A DNA stretch of 64,000 nt from Romanomermis culicivorax. Lineage: Eukaryota > Nematoda > Enoplea > Mermithida > Mermithidae. The stretch is from the NCBI GenBank assembly GCA_963922205.1, contig CAWUHX010000169.1:434001-498000 (forward strand). Direction: 5' to 3'. Each line of letters opens with the position of its first letter. Position 1 is the stretch's first letter. Below the pieces are notes generated by a model, which did no database searches, was not told the DNA's origin, and saw only the letters and a list, made by a program, of their open reading frames with translations. Positions 21,596-32,061 of this stretch are shown piece by piece. Made by a program: the position numbers and the translations under genes.

Positions 21596-22280
21596 GTTTA
21601 TATTTTGAGACTTTACAATATATTAGAGTATAGGGTTTTGTAAAATTTTTTCCTCAGAAATAAAGTATGTAAGAAGAGTAGATATAAAATTTTAATAAAT
21701 TTTTAAGGCCGCTCAGATCCTTGCGTTTCTTGAGGGGAAAAAAATTTTGTATTATAGTGGTTTCAAAATATTTATTGATTTTTTTATTTTCAGTTTTCAC
21801 ATTATTTTCGTATGTTTGAAAAATAAGGTTTCATCAAAATTTATTTCACACGTAAAATTACTGTAGTTTAATTGTCATTTATGTTTTTTTCGCTTCATTT
21901 CCTTCTCCGTCTGAATATTTTTAATTTTCAGGTAAGAATTATGTTATTTAGTTTATAGCGTTAATCCAGATAAATTACATGCAAGTTTTTATATTGCTGG
22001 ACATTATTGTATAGTTTTTTTGTTATCATCGCGAGCCGTAAGACCAGGCCTTTTTTTATACCCCCTCTTGGCCAATAAAGATATTTAATTCAAAAAAAAA
22101 ATTCAACACTTGTGTTGAAACACTGATTGTGTTGTTGTATACAATAGGCTGCATAGGTAGGTATATTGCGAATATAATGCTAGAGATGATGATTGATACA
22201 CATCATCAACGCACCTACGCTGCAAAATACTACATCACATCACGATAGCTCAATATTATTGACGAGACAAAGCAAAATTT

Positions 22281-23605
22281 GCATACCTCCAGGGGTTTTT
22301 TTTTGACCTACGAGTCACAAGCCAAGTGGCTTGTTGACATTAAATTTTACAAGCCATTCCAAATTTTTGCAAGCCAATTTTATAATATCAGTATACGTGA
22401 ATAAATTCCAATGCTAGGTTATTTTTTAAAGAAAGTATATATTGAGCATCACGGCAATCGATCAAAAAAGAGATGTCATTCAACATTTATTCAATAACAT
22501 TTTAGAGCCGTTAATTCGTTAAAATTCAGGAAACATTTGAAATTTTTGAGTTTGATCGAAGTCTAATCTACAAGCATTGTGGAAAAATTTTTCCAGCAAA
22601 CTATCCAAGAACATAATGACTTTGAATTACATGAGAAATCGAAATGATGGTATTAAATAAATGTGTGGAGAAATCTGGGAAAAATCAGCAAATTCCTATT
22701 AAAATTCCAATTCACATTACAAAGTGACGAGTTTTACTCACTCTAGCAGAGACATATAAGATCGATGGAAACAATCAGGGACAACCGAAAAATCAAAGTA
22801 AATTTCTTTTTGGCTGCGTTTCAGCTAAATTGTAGTTAATATTATAAATTTAATCTTTCCTGCCTGACACTTTCCTGAAAAAATATTAATCTTTCCTGCC
22901 TGAAACGCCGGAAAATTTTTTTGGGTATTGACATTCTGCGATACTGGAAAATCAATTTTCCAACCACTTGTTTGAAGAATTATTTTCGAATTTTCTGTTC
23001 AAAGGTCGTAATTTCTGGAATTTCATGTTTGAAAAATTTTAAAGTCATTAATTTATTCACATACTCTAATGAACTTGGCCAAATAGATATGAGCAAGAAG
23101 AGTAGAAGTTTCCGAAAACTACTTCCATGAAGCTTTTGGATTGATTTTACGTTGAGAAAGGAATAATCACTTCAAAAAGTTTACAGACTTGACGTATTGA
23201 TCTTTCTCAAAAAATGTGTCAAGAGAAAAATGTGAATCTTCATTAAATATCAAGATGAAATATTGAAGATTACCAATTAAAACATGAGATAATACGTTTA
23301 AGATGATTAAAACTATTAAAGATGAAATGATAAATGACGGTAGACATGTTAGAAGCAGCGCCTGAGCTAGGAAATAAATAATAATGCTTATTTAAGTTAT
23401 AACCGGCGCGAAGCGGCGGAAAATTTTGATATTATGACCTTCTAAAATGCACCAAAATGCATCTTTTCTGTATCCAATATGATCAAACACATGACTCAAA
23501 AAATTTTGACAAGCCATTTTTGCTTGTTGGACCAAAATTCTACAAGCCATTTGTCAGTCCAACAAGCCATGGCTTGTAAAAGGCTAAAAAAACTATGCAT
23601 ACACC
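22281..23605 (+). mobile_element. Diverged relative of the 1-kb hAT-like element
   Basis: Left end CAGGGGTTTTTTTTTGACC, right end GGCTAAAAAAACTATG. The flanks CATACCTC and CATACACCTC look like a decayed target duplication. The interior from ~22500 parallels the 18577 element (ATCTACAAGCATTG block, GTATTGACATTCTG block, AACCGGCGCGAAGCG hairpin, CACCAAAATGCATCTTTTC). Its ends instead carry AAGCCA/TGGCTTGT palindromes. No coding capacity. Confidence 0.55.
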
Positions 23606-23744
23606 TCTACTCTCAAGTCTACATATTATACGTGATACAAAACGGGTACCCGAATTACCCATGTACCCGGGTACCCGCGGGTACCCAGGTAATGGTTTTC
23701 ATTTTGTACCCGGGTAATTCGGGTACCCAGTGTGAAGCTCTACT

Positions 23745-24228
23745 CTAGAATAGTTCAGGAGACTCTCATAACTGATTCAATTTTCGACTATGAATATCTA
23801 ACATCTAAAGACTACAGAAAATAAAGTCGAGAATTTTGTAATTTTTAGGTTGAAGCATCTTATACCAATGATATCGATTTTTCTATTTGAATCAATCAAA
23901 TACAAAAAAATAAGAATTTCGGTTTTAAATGCGAATCCAACTGAATGAACAGAGAATATTCAAAATTTTTCTGTTTCATCAGTTATTGACAGCTAAAGTT
24001 TGCTGCAACAATACACTGTTCGAAGAGAACTCGTTCGCGCTTGGGTCAAATATATACAGTGATTAATATTTACATTGATTCGGCGCGGAGTGCCGAAAAT
24101 TTTCTGCGTTTTCAGCACCTAAAACGTTTGAAAATCAAGGAAATTTAATGTTTGACCAGCCAAAAATTTTGTGCCATTTCAAATTTTTGTGTGCCAAAAA
24201 CCATGTTTTGGCACAAAAGAAAACACTG
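23745..24228 (+). repeat. Right half of a family P copy
   Basis: Continues family P after the composite insertion: the CTCTAGAATAGTTCAGG block, ATATCGATTTTTCTATTTG, GAATGAACAGAGAATATTC, a GATTCGGCGCGGAGTGCCG hairpin and the terminal CCATGTTTTGGCAC ... CACTG ending at 24228. Confidence 0.65.
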
Positions 24229-24840
24229 GGTAAAGTGGGGTTACTGTGGTCAAAATCGAGTCAATTCGACTTCTCCATCATATAACTTGTTATACAAGGA
24301 GAATTCGTAAATATGTTTGATGGCACTCATATGTCAAAAATTTCAACCAAATCGATTAAACACATCCTTTCATAAGTAGCATGCACATTTAACCTATTGT
24401 AAATCGTTGAAAAGAGCTCACTTTGTGTCCAATGTTTCCCACCATAGTGGTCAACTTTGGTTGCCGTTATAATTTCAGTTCAAGTTACTTTTTCGACTAG
24501 TAGAATCTATATACTGGCTCAGCCTTACTACTTCTCTAGTTATAAACGACAATAGGATTATATATTCTATTGTACAAAAACTTACTAATCGAATAGCCCT
24601 CTTTCACAATGTTCAATGAGCATCACGATAGACAACAGGAAAACACAACTGTTTGAGACCTCAACAAAAACAAGAGATGAATTCTATCACAAACCTTATG
24701 GGAGTGTAATGTTTGATGTTGTGAACCTTTGGCCAGGTTTGAACTCCAAAAGGAGGCATTCTTGTGAATCGCTCTGTAAAACAGACAAGTTTACACTGTC
24801 GTCGATCGGCACCCTAGTACACCTGAACTTGGTAATAAAT
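24229..24840. other. No feature recognised
   Basis: AT-rich sequence between repeats. One open frame (24616-24855) has no recognisable similarity and runs into the next repeat. Confidence 0.4.
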
Positions 24841-24903
24841 GATAATGATTATTAAAGTTGTAACTAGCACCAAGCACCGGAAAATTTTGAGATTTGGACC
24901 TCC

Positions 24904-25486
24904 TGTTGTGCATTTCTTTCCTTGGGATGTCAGAAAGATAGGATGGGCTGAACTAGTTAGAACTATTCCTGGGCTAGGCCTCGGATATTGTGCAACAGTT
25001 CTCCCCCAGACCAGGCAACAACAACAAACGCTTACTTTTATCTCAAGGGGTCTCACAATGGCTCCTCGTAGACTCTCAGAGGAAAATCTAGATCCTCAGG
25101 AAGGAAGGCTACTCGAAGAATCCCTGGATCAGTCTTCCTTCTGCTTGATGTCTGCAAGCGACGGGCGCCTGGGCCTAAAGCCCTTCGCTACTTACTGTAA
25201 CCGATGATAAGTTTATGCAACTAAATAAATGAACAATCAATAGTTAAGAAGGTATCACTATAGGATTATGTAAATTTTAGATGTAGTTGCTGGATAAAAA
25301 TTTATTCGTGGACGCCGACATAAATACCAAAAATATAATGAAAACAAGAATAATTTCGTCATCGTTTTTCCTTCTTTCTGTGGCACTCTGTTGCTATGCA
25401 AATTGTCTGCGCCACTGGTCGCCCACTTTGTCGATTTGCATATTAACTTCCCCATCGCGACTTTGACAGCGACAGGGTGCCCTACA
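24904..25486 (-). repeat. Solo LTR, family 2, nested in a hAT-like repeat
   Basis: On the minus strand it starts TGTAGGGCACCCTG (25486 leftward) and ends TGCACAACA (24904), matching the LTR at 10692-11310 along its length. Flanks CTCC (24900-24903) and CTTC (25487-25490) are a 4-bp duplication with one mismatch. The outer sequences rejoin as the block GAGATTTGGACCT / TCTAAAATGCACC that is continuous in the elements at 19475-19505 and 23430-23460, so the pre-insertion state is visible. No internal element sequence remains: it arose by LTR-LTR recombination. Confidence 0.87.
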
Positions 25487-26530
25487 CTTCTAAAATCCAC
25501 TAAAATGCATTTTTTCAATATGAAGCGCCCAAATTTTTTTCCCCATTTGTGGAAAGACCTCAAAATTTTTTCCACGTTCCAGATTTTTTTCCACATTATA
25601 GTGCAAGTGTGGAAAAAAACTGATTAACGATAGAGCTCTCATGAATTTATAATATTACATTTCTATAGTTCCGATTAAAATTATTCGATTTTGTTTATTT
25701 CTTAGTCTGGCGCGGGGCGCCGAAAAATTTTTCCGATTTTTGAACTGATGAAGTGAAATTTATTCCTCTGGTGCGAATCGCCGGAAAAATTTTCGAGTTT
25801 TTGTATTCTGGAACGCTGCAAAATCATACATGCACATAGGACGTAGAGGGTAAACCCTCCTGACCTTGGCCCGAAAAAAACCGTCAAACACCCCCTGGAC
25901 TTTTTCCGAAACAACTTTTTTGATGATTTTTATGCATATTCTGTATGAAAAACATGTCTGCGGAAGCTTTTTTGTTTTTTTCTCACTCATCCCTCAACCT
26001 CCTCGATAAAAAGTCCAAGGAGCCTCCCCCCCTAGAAAATTCTTGCCGTGTACGTCTGTGGAAAATAAATCTCTGCAACAAATATTCCTGAATAGAAGTT
26101 CTAAAAGTGCATTCTAGAGTGATGTGATCAATCTGCATCGTCCACAAATCTAAAGTATCATGTTGAAAATGTTTGAAAAATTCCAATCACTGACAGAAAG
26201 AATTGAGAGAATTGATGAACAATCCCAATTTTCGGCGAAATACTGACCGTTAACGATTACAAAATAAGGCGACCTAACTTGATTGATAGAAACCGTTGAG
26301 CATTAATTAATGATTGGAAGTAGATATGCTAACGGCGGCGCCTGATAGAAAATAACGATTATTATACCCAAGATTTTGAAATTTTAACGTATTAAAGTCC
26401 ATCAAAATGCGTCTTTTCGATTTTGAATTCTCCAAAATTATTTCCGTAATGAAAACCATGCTCAAAATTTTTTTCCTTTATATTCCAAATTCCTCAAAAG
26501 ACCCATTTTAGGAAAAAACAGTGCCTACAT
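25487..26530 (+). repeat. Diverged hAT-like repeat fragments
   Basis: 25487-25621 is the right end of the repeat hit by the solo LTR (CCACATTATAGTGCAAGTGTGG, then the AAAAAAACTG end). 25700-26525 is another diverged copy with GCGCGGGGCGCC and GGTGCGAATCGCC hairpins, an ATGCGTCTTTT block and a terminal AAAAAACAGTG. 26530-26720 resembles the family P core in reverse. No coding capacity. Confidence 0.5.
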
Positions 26531-26811
26531 TCATTTGTTTTGAATGCGAGCGAATTCTCTTCAGATAGTATATTTGTATCATTGCAGCAAAGTCATAGCT
26601 TGTCAATCATCGAGGAATGAATATAAATTCCGAACTTCGTCTGTTCATTCAGTGGATGAGGAAACTGCAGTTGGTAATTTTGTGTATTTGATTCAAATAG
26701 AAAAATAGAAAATTGTTAGCAAAGAAAATTGATAAGTTATAGCTCAACAGTACAATTTTTAGTGCTCTAACTCGATTTTCTGTCGGACGCCAAACCTTTT
26801 CTGTTTATTCA

Positions 26812-26830
26812 CTTTCTTAATTTTACAGAA
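26812..26830 (+). promoter_or_regulatory. Strong 3' splice acceptor two bases before the desaturase ATG
   Basis: A pyrimidine-rich run ending TTTTACAG is followed by AA and then the ATG at 26831. This is the form expected either for a 5'-UTR intron or for a spliced-leader trans-splicing acceptor. I cannot tell which from the sequence alone. Confidence 0.6.
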
Positions 26831-29800
26831 ATGGGTGCCAAGGTATCACGCACAGATTACGAGTGGTCGTACTCCGAAGAACCTCACGCCTCTCGGCGTC
26901 GATTAATACTGGAAAAGCATCCCGAAATAAAGCAGCTATTCGGAGTCGATCGATCGTTTAAATACGTCACCATTGCGTTAGTCTTGACTCAAGCTGCAAT
27001 GTGTTATTTTTTAAAAAATAGCGATTGGTTATTGATCCTACTGCAAGCGTATTTCGTCGGTGGAACAATAAATCATGCTTTGACGCTAGCCGTACATGAG
27101 ATTTCACATAATATAGCTTTCGGGAGTAATCAGCCTGCCAAAAATCGCTTTTTGGGTGAGCGTCAGAGCCTGAAATTTAATTGAACCAATTTTTTTAAAA
27201 CATCTTTTTTATTAATTTGTACGATCATATTGAAATCCTTCAAAAGTCTGCCTTCCAGAAAAGTATAACCTGCTCTACTCGTTCTGTCTTTTTTTAGGTA
27301 TGATAGCTAACTTACCCATTGGCCTTCCTATGTCCATCAGTTTCAAAAAATATCACATCGAGCACCACCGCTATATGGGCGAAGAAGTTTTGGACACCGA
27401 CATTCCTACGCGTTTGGAAGCCAAATTATTTCGCAACACCTTCACCAAATTTGTATGGTTGACCTTCCAACCGATTTTCTATTGTTTCCGACCCATGATT
27501 ATCTACAAAAAATCTTTGAGCGACTTAGAAGTCGTTAACGCTGTTATTCAATTGATTTTCGATTATTTCGTCGTCAAATTTTTTGGGGCAAGAGCTTTAT
27601 TTTATTTATTATTCGGTTCATTCATTGCGTTGGGTTTACATCCTACTGCCGGACATTTTATAGCCGAACATTATATTTTCCAATCGGGTCAAGAAACGTA
27701 TTCCTACACAGGTCAGTAGTACTTATTGTAGGGAATGTTCAAGTCATCTCAGACATATTGAGAAATAGCTTTAGAATACCTCCGCAGAAAACGTTGATCA
27801 TATGGCGGCCTCGATTCAGAATTCGTCAATCATTTGCGTGACACCGGGCTATGGCAGTACTGGAAAAGGCCAGAACTTCTTCTTGGAAGACCTCACAGCT
27901 CGAAAAAATTCAGCAAAAATAGCGGTGCTTGATCTTTTTACCAGCATTTTCGACTCTTTTTAGGACGTTCCAAGATTCTGGCGAAACTGGGTACCCGCAC
28001 CCCACCACTTTGGGGTTTGCTCTCCCCCCTCAACTGAATGGGGGTCTTGCATGCTAAGAATACAAATTTTCGGTTGCTTGTCCGATTTTTTAATTCTGGT
28101 TGCCTATTTCGACCCCGAAATCCATATGATTTCTGCTATTTTCCCAAATTTACGAAAAATAATTGATTTCTAGCTGACTCCTTTGATTTTTCAATTAGTT
28201 GATAGCACTGTACAGCTGAGCGAAAACATCAGCACATTGTCCAAGTTTGAGCAGCTAAGATATCGAATCCCTACTTTTAAGAATGAACAACTTACATTTG
28301 GTTAGTTAGTCCCGGTACATACCTGTAAGACATACATGTAACGGAGCCCCGACGTCTGGGGGTGGGGGGGGTCGGGCGACCTTTTTTTGCCGGTGGTCAA
28401 TAATTTCCAAAATTTCGGGGGGAGGGATCTGTCAAGAAAAAAAATTTAATTTCTTCAGGAACAAAGACCTAAAAAAAGTTAAAAAATAGTAATTTTTTTC
28501 TGAAAAGACCGAAAAAATGTATTTATGGCGTGAAACGCCCAGAAATTCTCATTTTTGACCATTTTTTGTTCAAAAATTGACATTTTTTATTAAAAAATTG
28601 ACATTTTTCAGTATTTTTCCGACCAAAAGTATGGGGGTTCCTAGGGCTACCAGATGGCTAGCCATAGGACTGGCAAATCCTGGGGGGCGGTCGCCCAATG
28701 GCTAGCCATACGGTCGACGATTTCTGGGGGGTTCCCATAGCACTTCCCCCCCCCCAATTACATGTATGCTGTAAGAGGCGTAACTTGTTGGGGGTGGGGT
28801 CCTCAGTTTCCCCTAAATCTTGGGACGTCCCAAAAATGTCGAAAAAAGCCGAAAACTTCGAGAAGTTTCCCAAAAAGGCCAGAAAGAGCTATTTTTGCCA
28901 ACTTATTTGAATTGCGGGCAGTAAAGGTGAAAGGGATTCGAGATTTTCAATCTTCTGATGCAGTTCCCGGTAATCAACTTGCCTCCATCCGTTTCCGAAT
29001 CCGGGTAATCAGGTCCACTACATACGGATCCGAGTAGTAATAATCTATTATACAGCTGCTGTGATTATGCAGGCATTTTAATTCATGCGTCTTTAAATGA
29101 TTCTGTTGAAGCGTTTATTAGATGCATCTGCTGTGTAAAGCTATACAAGTTCAGGAATGTAAATTACTGCAGCAATCTGCATAATGAAATCTTCAATAGT
29201 GAATAGAACAAAAACTTCTTCCTCCTCTAAGTTTAATCTACATTGTGAAAAAAAAATCTACCCGTTCATAACATGAATTCATGTAACGCTGAATCACTGT
29301 CGCTGACATATGAGTGAGAGGCTTTGAAACTGAAACTGTTCTAACGTCTGCAGCTTTAAAATAACCGATTTCGCTGGAATCAAAACTGAGGCAAAAAATC
29401 CTAAATCGCCCAGAAATTTCACTGGCGACATCTCTGTGATCAGTCAAGGTAAAAAACTAGGTACCGCATCTAATTTATCCTTCATTCCGGCGCAAAATGT
29501 TTTGGAGTTTTATACTCTAGGACGCTGGTAAAGGAATGTCTTCAAAACTTATTCCATGGCTAAGGTTTAATTTTTAAGTGTAGATGATGTTCTGTCTTGA
29601 GCAATGACATGATGCTTTCAATAAGATAACCAGCGAGAAAATCAGCTTGAAGCGAATGATGTTTAATAAATTCAGGTGAAACAGCAGGAATGATGAAAAA
29701 GTTATAGGGCAAAGCCCCATAAAAATTTTTGGCCCTTTGCCCTATAACTATGGATTTTGATTTTTGTCACAATGCTTAAAAATGAGTTCCCGCAGCAGTT

Positions 29801-32061
29801 ATTTCCTGAATAAGTGGTCTAATTTGCAGTTAATTAAACCATTTCACATACAAGAACAGAATGTAAAAATCATATCGACAGCATGCAAGTGCAAGTCGAA
29901 AAATCAAACTAGCAACCAAAAATTTAGATTCTTCAAATTTTGATTTTGGTCAGATACCAAGATGAAGATCATAGATTGAAATATCAAAAATCATAAACTA
30001 AACAATAAAGTGAAACATTTCTAGTTTTGAAAGAATCAGCTAAAACCCGTATGATATGAAAATTGACTTCTGCCCTGTGCACAAAACGTCCTAAAAAATT
30101 TGTGCACGAGCTCCAAAACTGTGCTTAGTCCAGAAAAAAGCCTGGTTGAAACTGTTGAAAAACTTTTGTTATTGAAATACAATTTACCAAAAATCTATTT
30201 TAAATATTGACTATCAGTACTAAAACAGTCATTGTTACCTTACTTTGTAGCGTTATTTTAGTGTCAAAATATACTTATAGTCAGAGAGTACACTCCCACT
30301 TAATTAGTATCATTTATGTCTAAACTGCATTTGGAATTATCCGGATCCGGCTAATTGAAATGGGTTCTTCCGGATCCAGGTAATTGAAAATGCTTCTTCC
30401 GGATCCGGATCCTGATAAGTTCCAGGTATTTGGATCCGGTACGCTTTTATCTCTAGCGGGCAGGGCTTTTTCCGCACAGAACAGAATTTTTTTTGGGCGT
30501 TTTTATTGTTGGCATAGATGAGAAGACGCATTTTGGTGCAACTTAGAAAGTCAAAACCTCAAAATTGTCGGGCTCTGCGATCCGGTCATGAGTATAATAG
30601 TCATTTTTTTCTAGAGATGTGTCGGTGACCCGGGCTCGAAATGAGCTTCTAAATTACTCGACCATTCTGTTGGACCCGGACCCGATATTTTCAAAATCTT
30701 GAACCCGATTCATCTCTAGTTTTTATTATATGAAGATGTAAGAGTATGTCACACAGATTAGTGTTTTGGAAAATATAGTAGACCCGGACCCGATATTCTA
30801 AAAATTTTGGACCCGGTACATCTGTATTGTTGTCTATCAGGCACGGCCGTTAGCATATCTACTTTCACTTACTAATTAACTTGCAACTGTTTCTATCAAT
30901 TAGATTATCTCATCTCTTTTTTTATTCGTGAAGAGTCATTATCTTATCGAAAACTGAGATTTTCCATCAATCATCCCAATTTTTTCTTCCTCTGGCTTTG
31001 AATTTTCAACCTTTGGATACTAGTCTCGAAGTAGCTAGGTGAAGGTCCCCTCCGATCCTCCCATTTACAGGTAAGCCCCGGTGTCATGATTACCATCGCC
31101 ATAGATGCCTTTCTCATAATGCTTATGCAACACAAAAAATGTTGGGTGCTGATTCCTAATCATTTTTCCGTAAGAATTTTTTCTATTACTATTGTTGAAT
31201 TTTTTCTCATCTCGTTTGATGGACTTTTTCCGAGATGATCATAAGGTAGTATAGCCGTCTAGAATTTCCTTCACTTTAACGGCTTGAATTATATTTGTTT
31301 GCATTGAAATACCGGAAGGTAACTGACTTGTTCGAAAATGATCAAAACGTCAATTTTTTAGCACTCTGCGCGATTACAAATTTTGTCAACTTTTTGGCCA
31401 CAAGCTACATTTTGAAGCAATTTCCCAATTTCCGAGGTGATGTTTCCGAACGTTTTTCCCTCAATAAGCCCCTCTCCAAACTTTTTAGACGATCGAATAA
31501 CCCCGCAATAAACTCCATCGACCCCACAGACCTCCAAAATCCGTTGGTACGTGTATTCGCGAGGAACTAAATTTTTTTCGAGAATGTTTCAATAATGCAA
31601 AAAAAATCTGTGCGAGCCTTAAAATTGTGAAAATAGCTTATTCCCAAAAAATGCGTTGCATATTTCGATACTCGGTAGATTTTACATCCTTTAGTAAAGT
31701 TCATTTTCTTCAAGGCATTTTAAATCTGGTCACATTCAACGTCGGCTACCACGTCGAGCATCACGATTTCCCGTTCATACCGGGTAATCGATTGCCGTTG
31801 GTTAGCAAAATGGCGCCCGAATTTTACCGCGATTTGTACACGCACTCTAGTTGGGTTTGGGTTTTATGGCAATTCGTCACTAATCCGGCCATAGGACCAT
31901 ACGCCCGTATTAGACGCGCAGCCCGCCTGCCGCCCGATCCCAGCAGCGGTCAAAGTTTGTTTAGCGAATACGTCGAGGCAGCTATAGGCTTCCTGGGCTT
32001 TTACGATTTGAAAAATTTCATTTTGAAGAATATTGTAAAGAGGAAAGCGTTGAATAGCTAA
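26831..32061 (+). CDS. DEGS1: Sphingolipid delta(4)-desaturase / dihydroceramide desaturase DES1
   Basis: Introduces the 4,5-trans double bond into dihydroceramide, the last step of de novo ceramide synthesis, in the ER membrane. Exons 26831-27155, 27298-27711 and 31715-32061 join in frame (phase 1, GT-AG) to 361 residues. The N-terminus MGAKVSRTDYEW has the Gly2 myristoylation-type start and lipid-desaturase motif of the family. The three histidine boxes are HEISH, HIEHH and HVEHH, the last within NVGYHVEHHDFP. Hydrophobic stretches at ~45-65, ~70-90 and ~180-225 fit the membrane segments. Most homologues end about 320-325 residues; this one has ~40 more C-terminal residues after GPYARIRR. 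In the third box the usual NVGYHNEHH reads NVGYHVEHH. Intron 2 (4.0 kb) is filled with transposon sequence. The start is the first ATG after a splice acceptor. Identification is confident; the symbol is the vertebrate orthologue's. Confidence 0.95.
28320..28935 (+). repeat. Family A-like copy split by a family B element
   Basis: CATACCTGTAAGA is interrupted at 28331 and resumes at 28769 as CTGTAAGAGGCG, followed by a G-rich run and AAAAAGGCC-type sequence typical of family A. The right end is not clear. It lies in intron 2 of the desaturase. Confidence 0.55.
28331..28768 (+). mobile_element. Poly-G element, family B, with perfect 8-bp duplication
   Basis: 438 bp with CATACATGTAA ... TTACATGTATG inverted ends and internal G and C runs, an ATGGCTAGCCAT palindrome pair and repeated TTGACATTTTT words. 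Flanked by CTGTAAGA at 28323-28330 and 28769-28776. The ends resemble those of family A (CATACCTGTA), so A and B are probably mobilised by related transposases. Further, less complete copies lie near 43905, 45190 and 55700. Confidence 0.85.
28936..31714 (+). other. Remainder of desaturase intron 2
   Basis: AT-rich repeats, GGATCC-rich tandem words (30340-30440), a GACCCGGACCCG-rich patch near 30660-30810, and an open frame at 31295-31570 that I do not consider coding. Ends with the acceptor TTTTCTTCAAG at 31714. Confidence 0.5.

Larger units (their letters stand above)
18060..22101 (+). mobile_element. 5'-truncated LINE with polyadenylation signal and A tail
   Basis: The RT coding remnant is followed by ~500 bp of AT-rich 3' sequence, an AATAAA at 22074-22079 and an A run at 22092-22101, the normal end of a LINE. 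A clear target duplication could not be found; the left edge is approximate. It lies inside the AAGCTTCACAC-bounded block and has itself been hit by the element at 18577. Confidence 0.7.
17801..23744 (+). mobile_element. Composite insertion with AAGCTTCACAC / GTGTGAAGCT ends holding the LINE
   Basis: At the left, AAGCTTCACAC is followed by repeated GGTACC/ACCCG words (17805-17880). At the right the mirror image (23640-23742) ends GTACCCAGTGTGAAGCTC. The outer flanks, TTCAAATAG on the left and TACTCTAGAATAGTTCAGG on the right, are contiguous in the other family P copy (AAATAACTCTAGAATTG near 14775). This shows that the ~5.9-kb block was inserted into a family P copy, probably at a TA dinucleotide. 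It contains a LINE fragment and other inserts, so the present content is composite. Confidence 0.5.

Noticed and set aside
31295-31570. Open frame in desaturase intron 2
   Set aside because: No family similarity; exon 2 and exon 3 join directly in phase and match the family without it.
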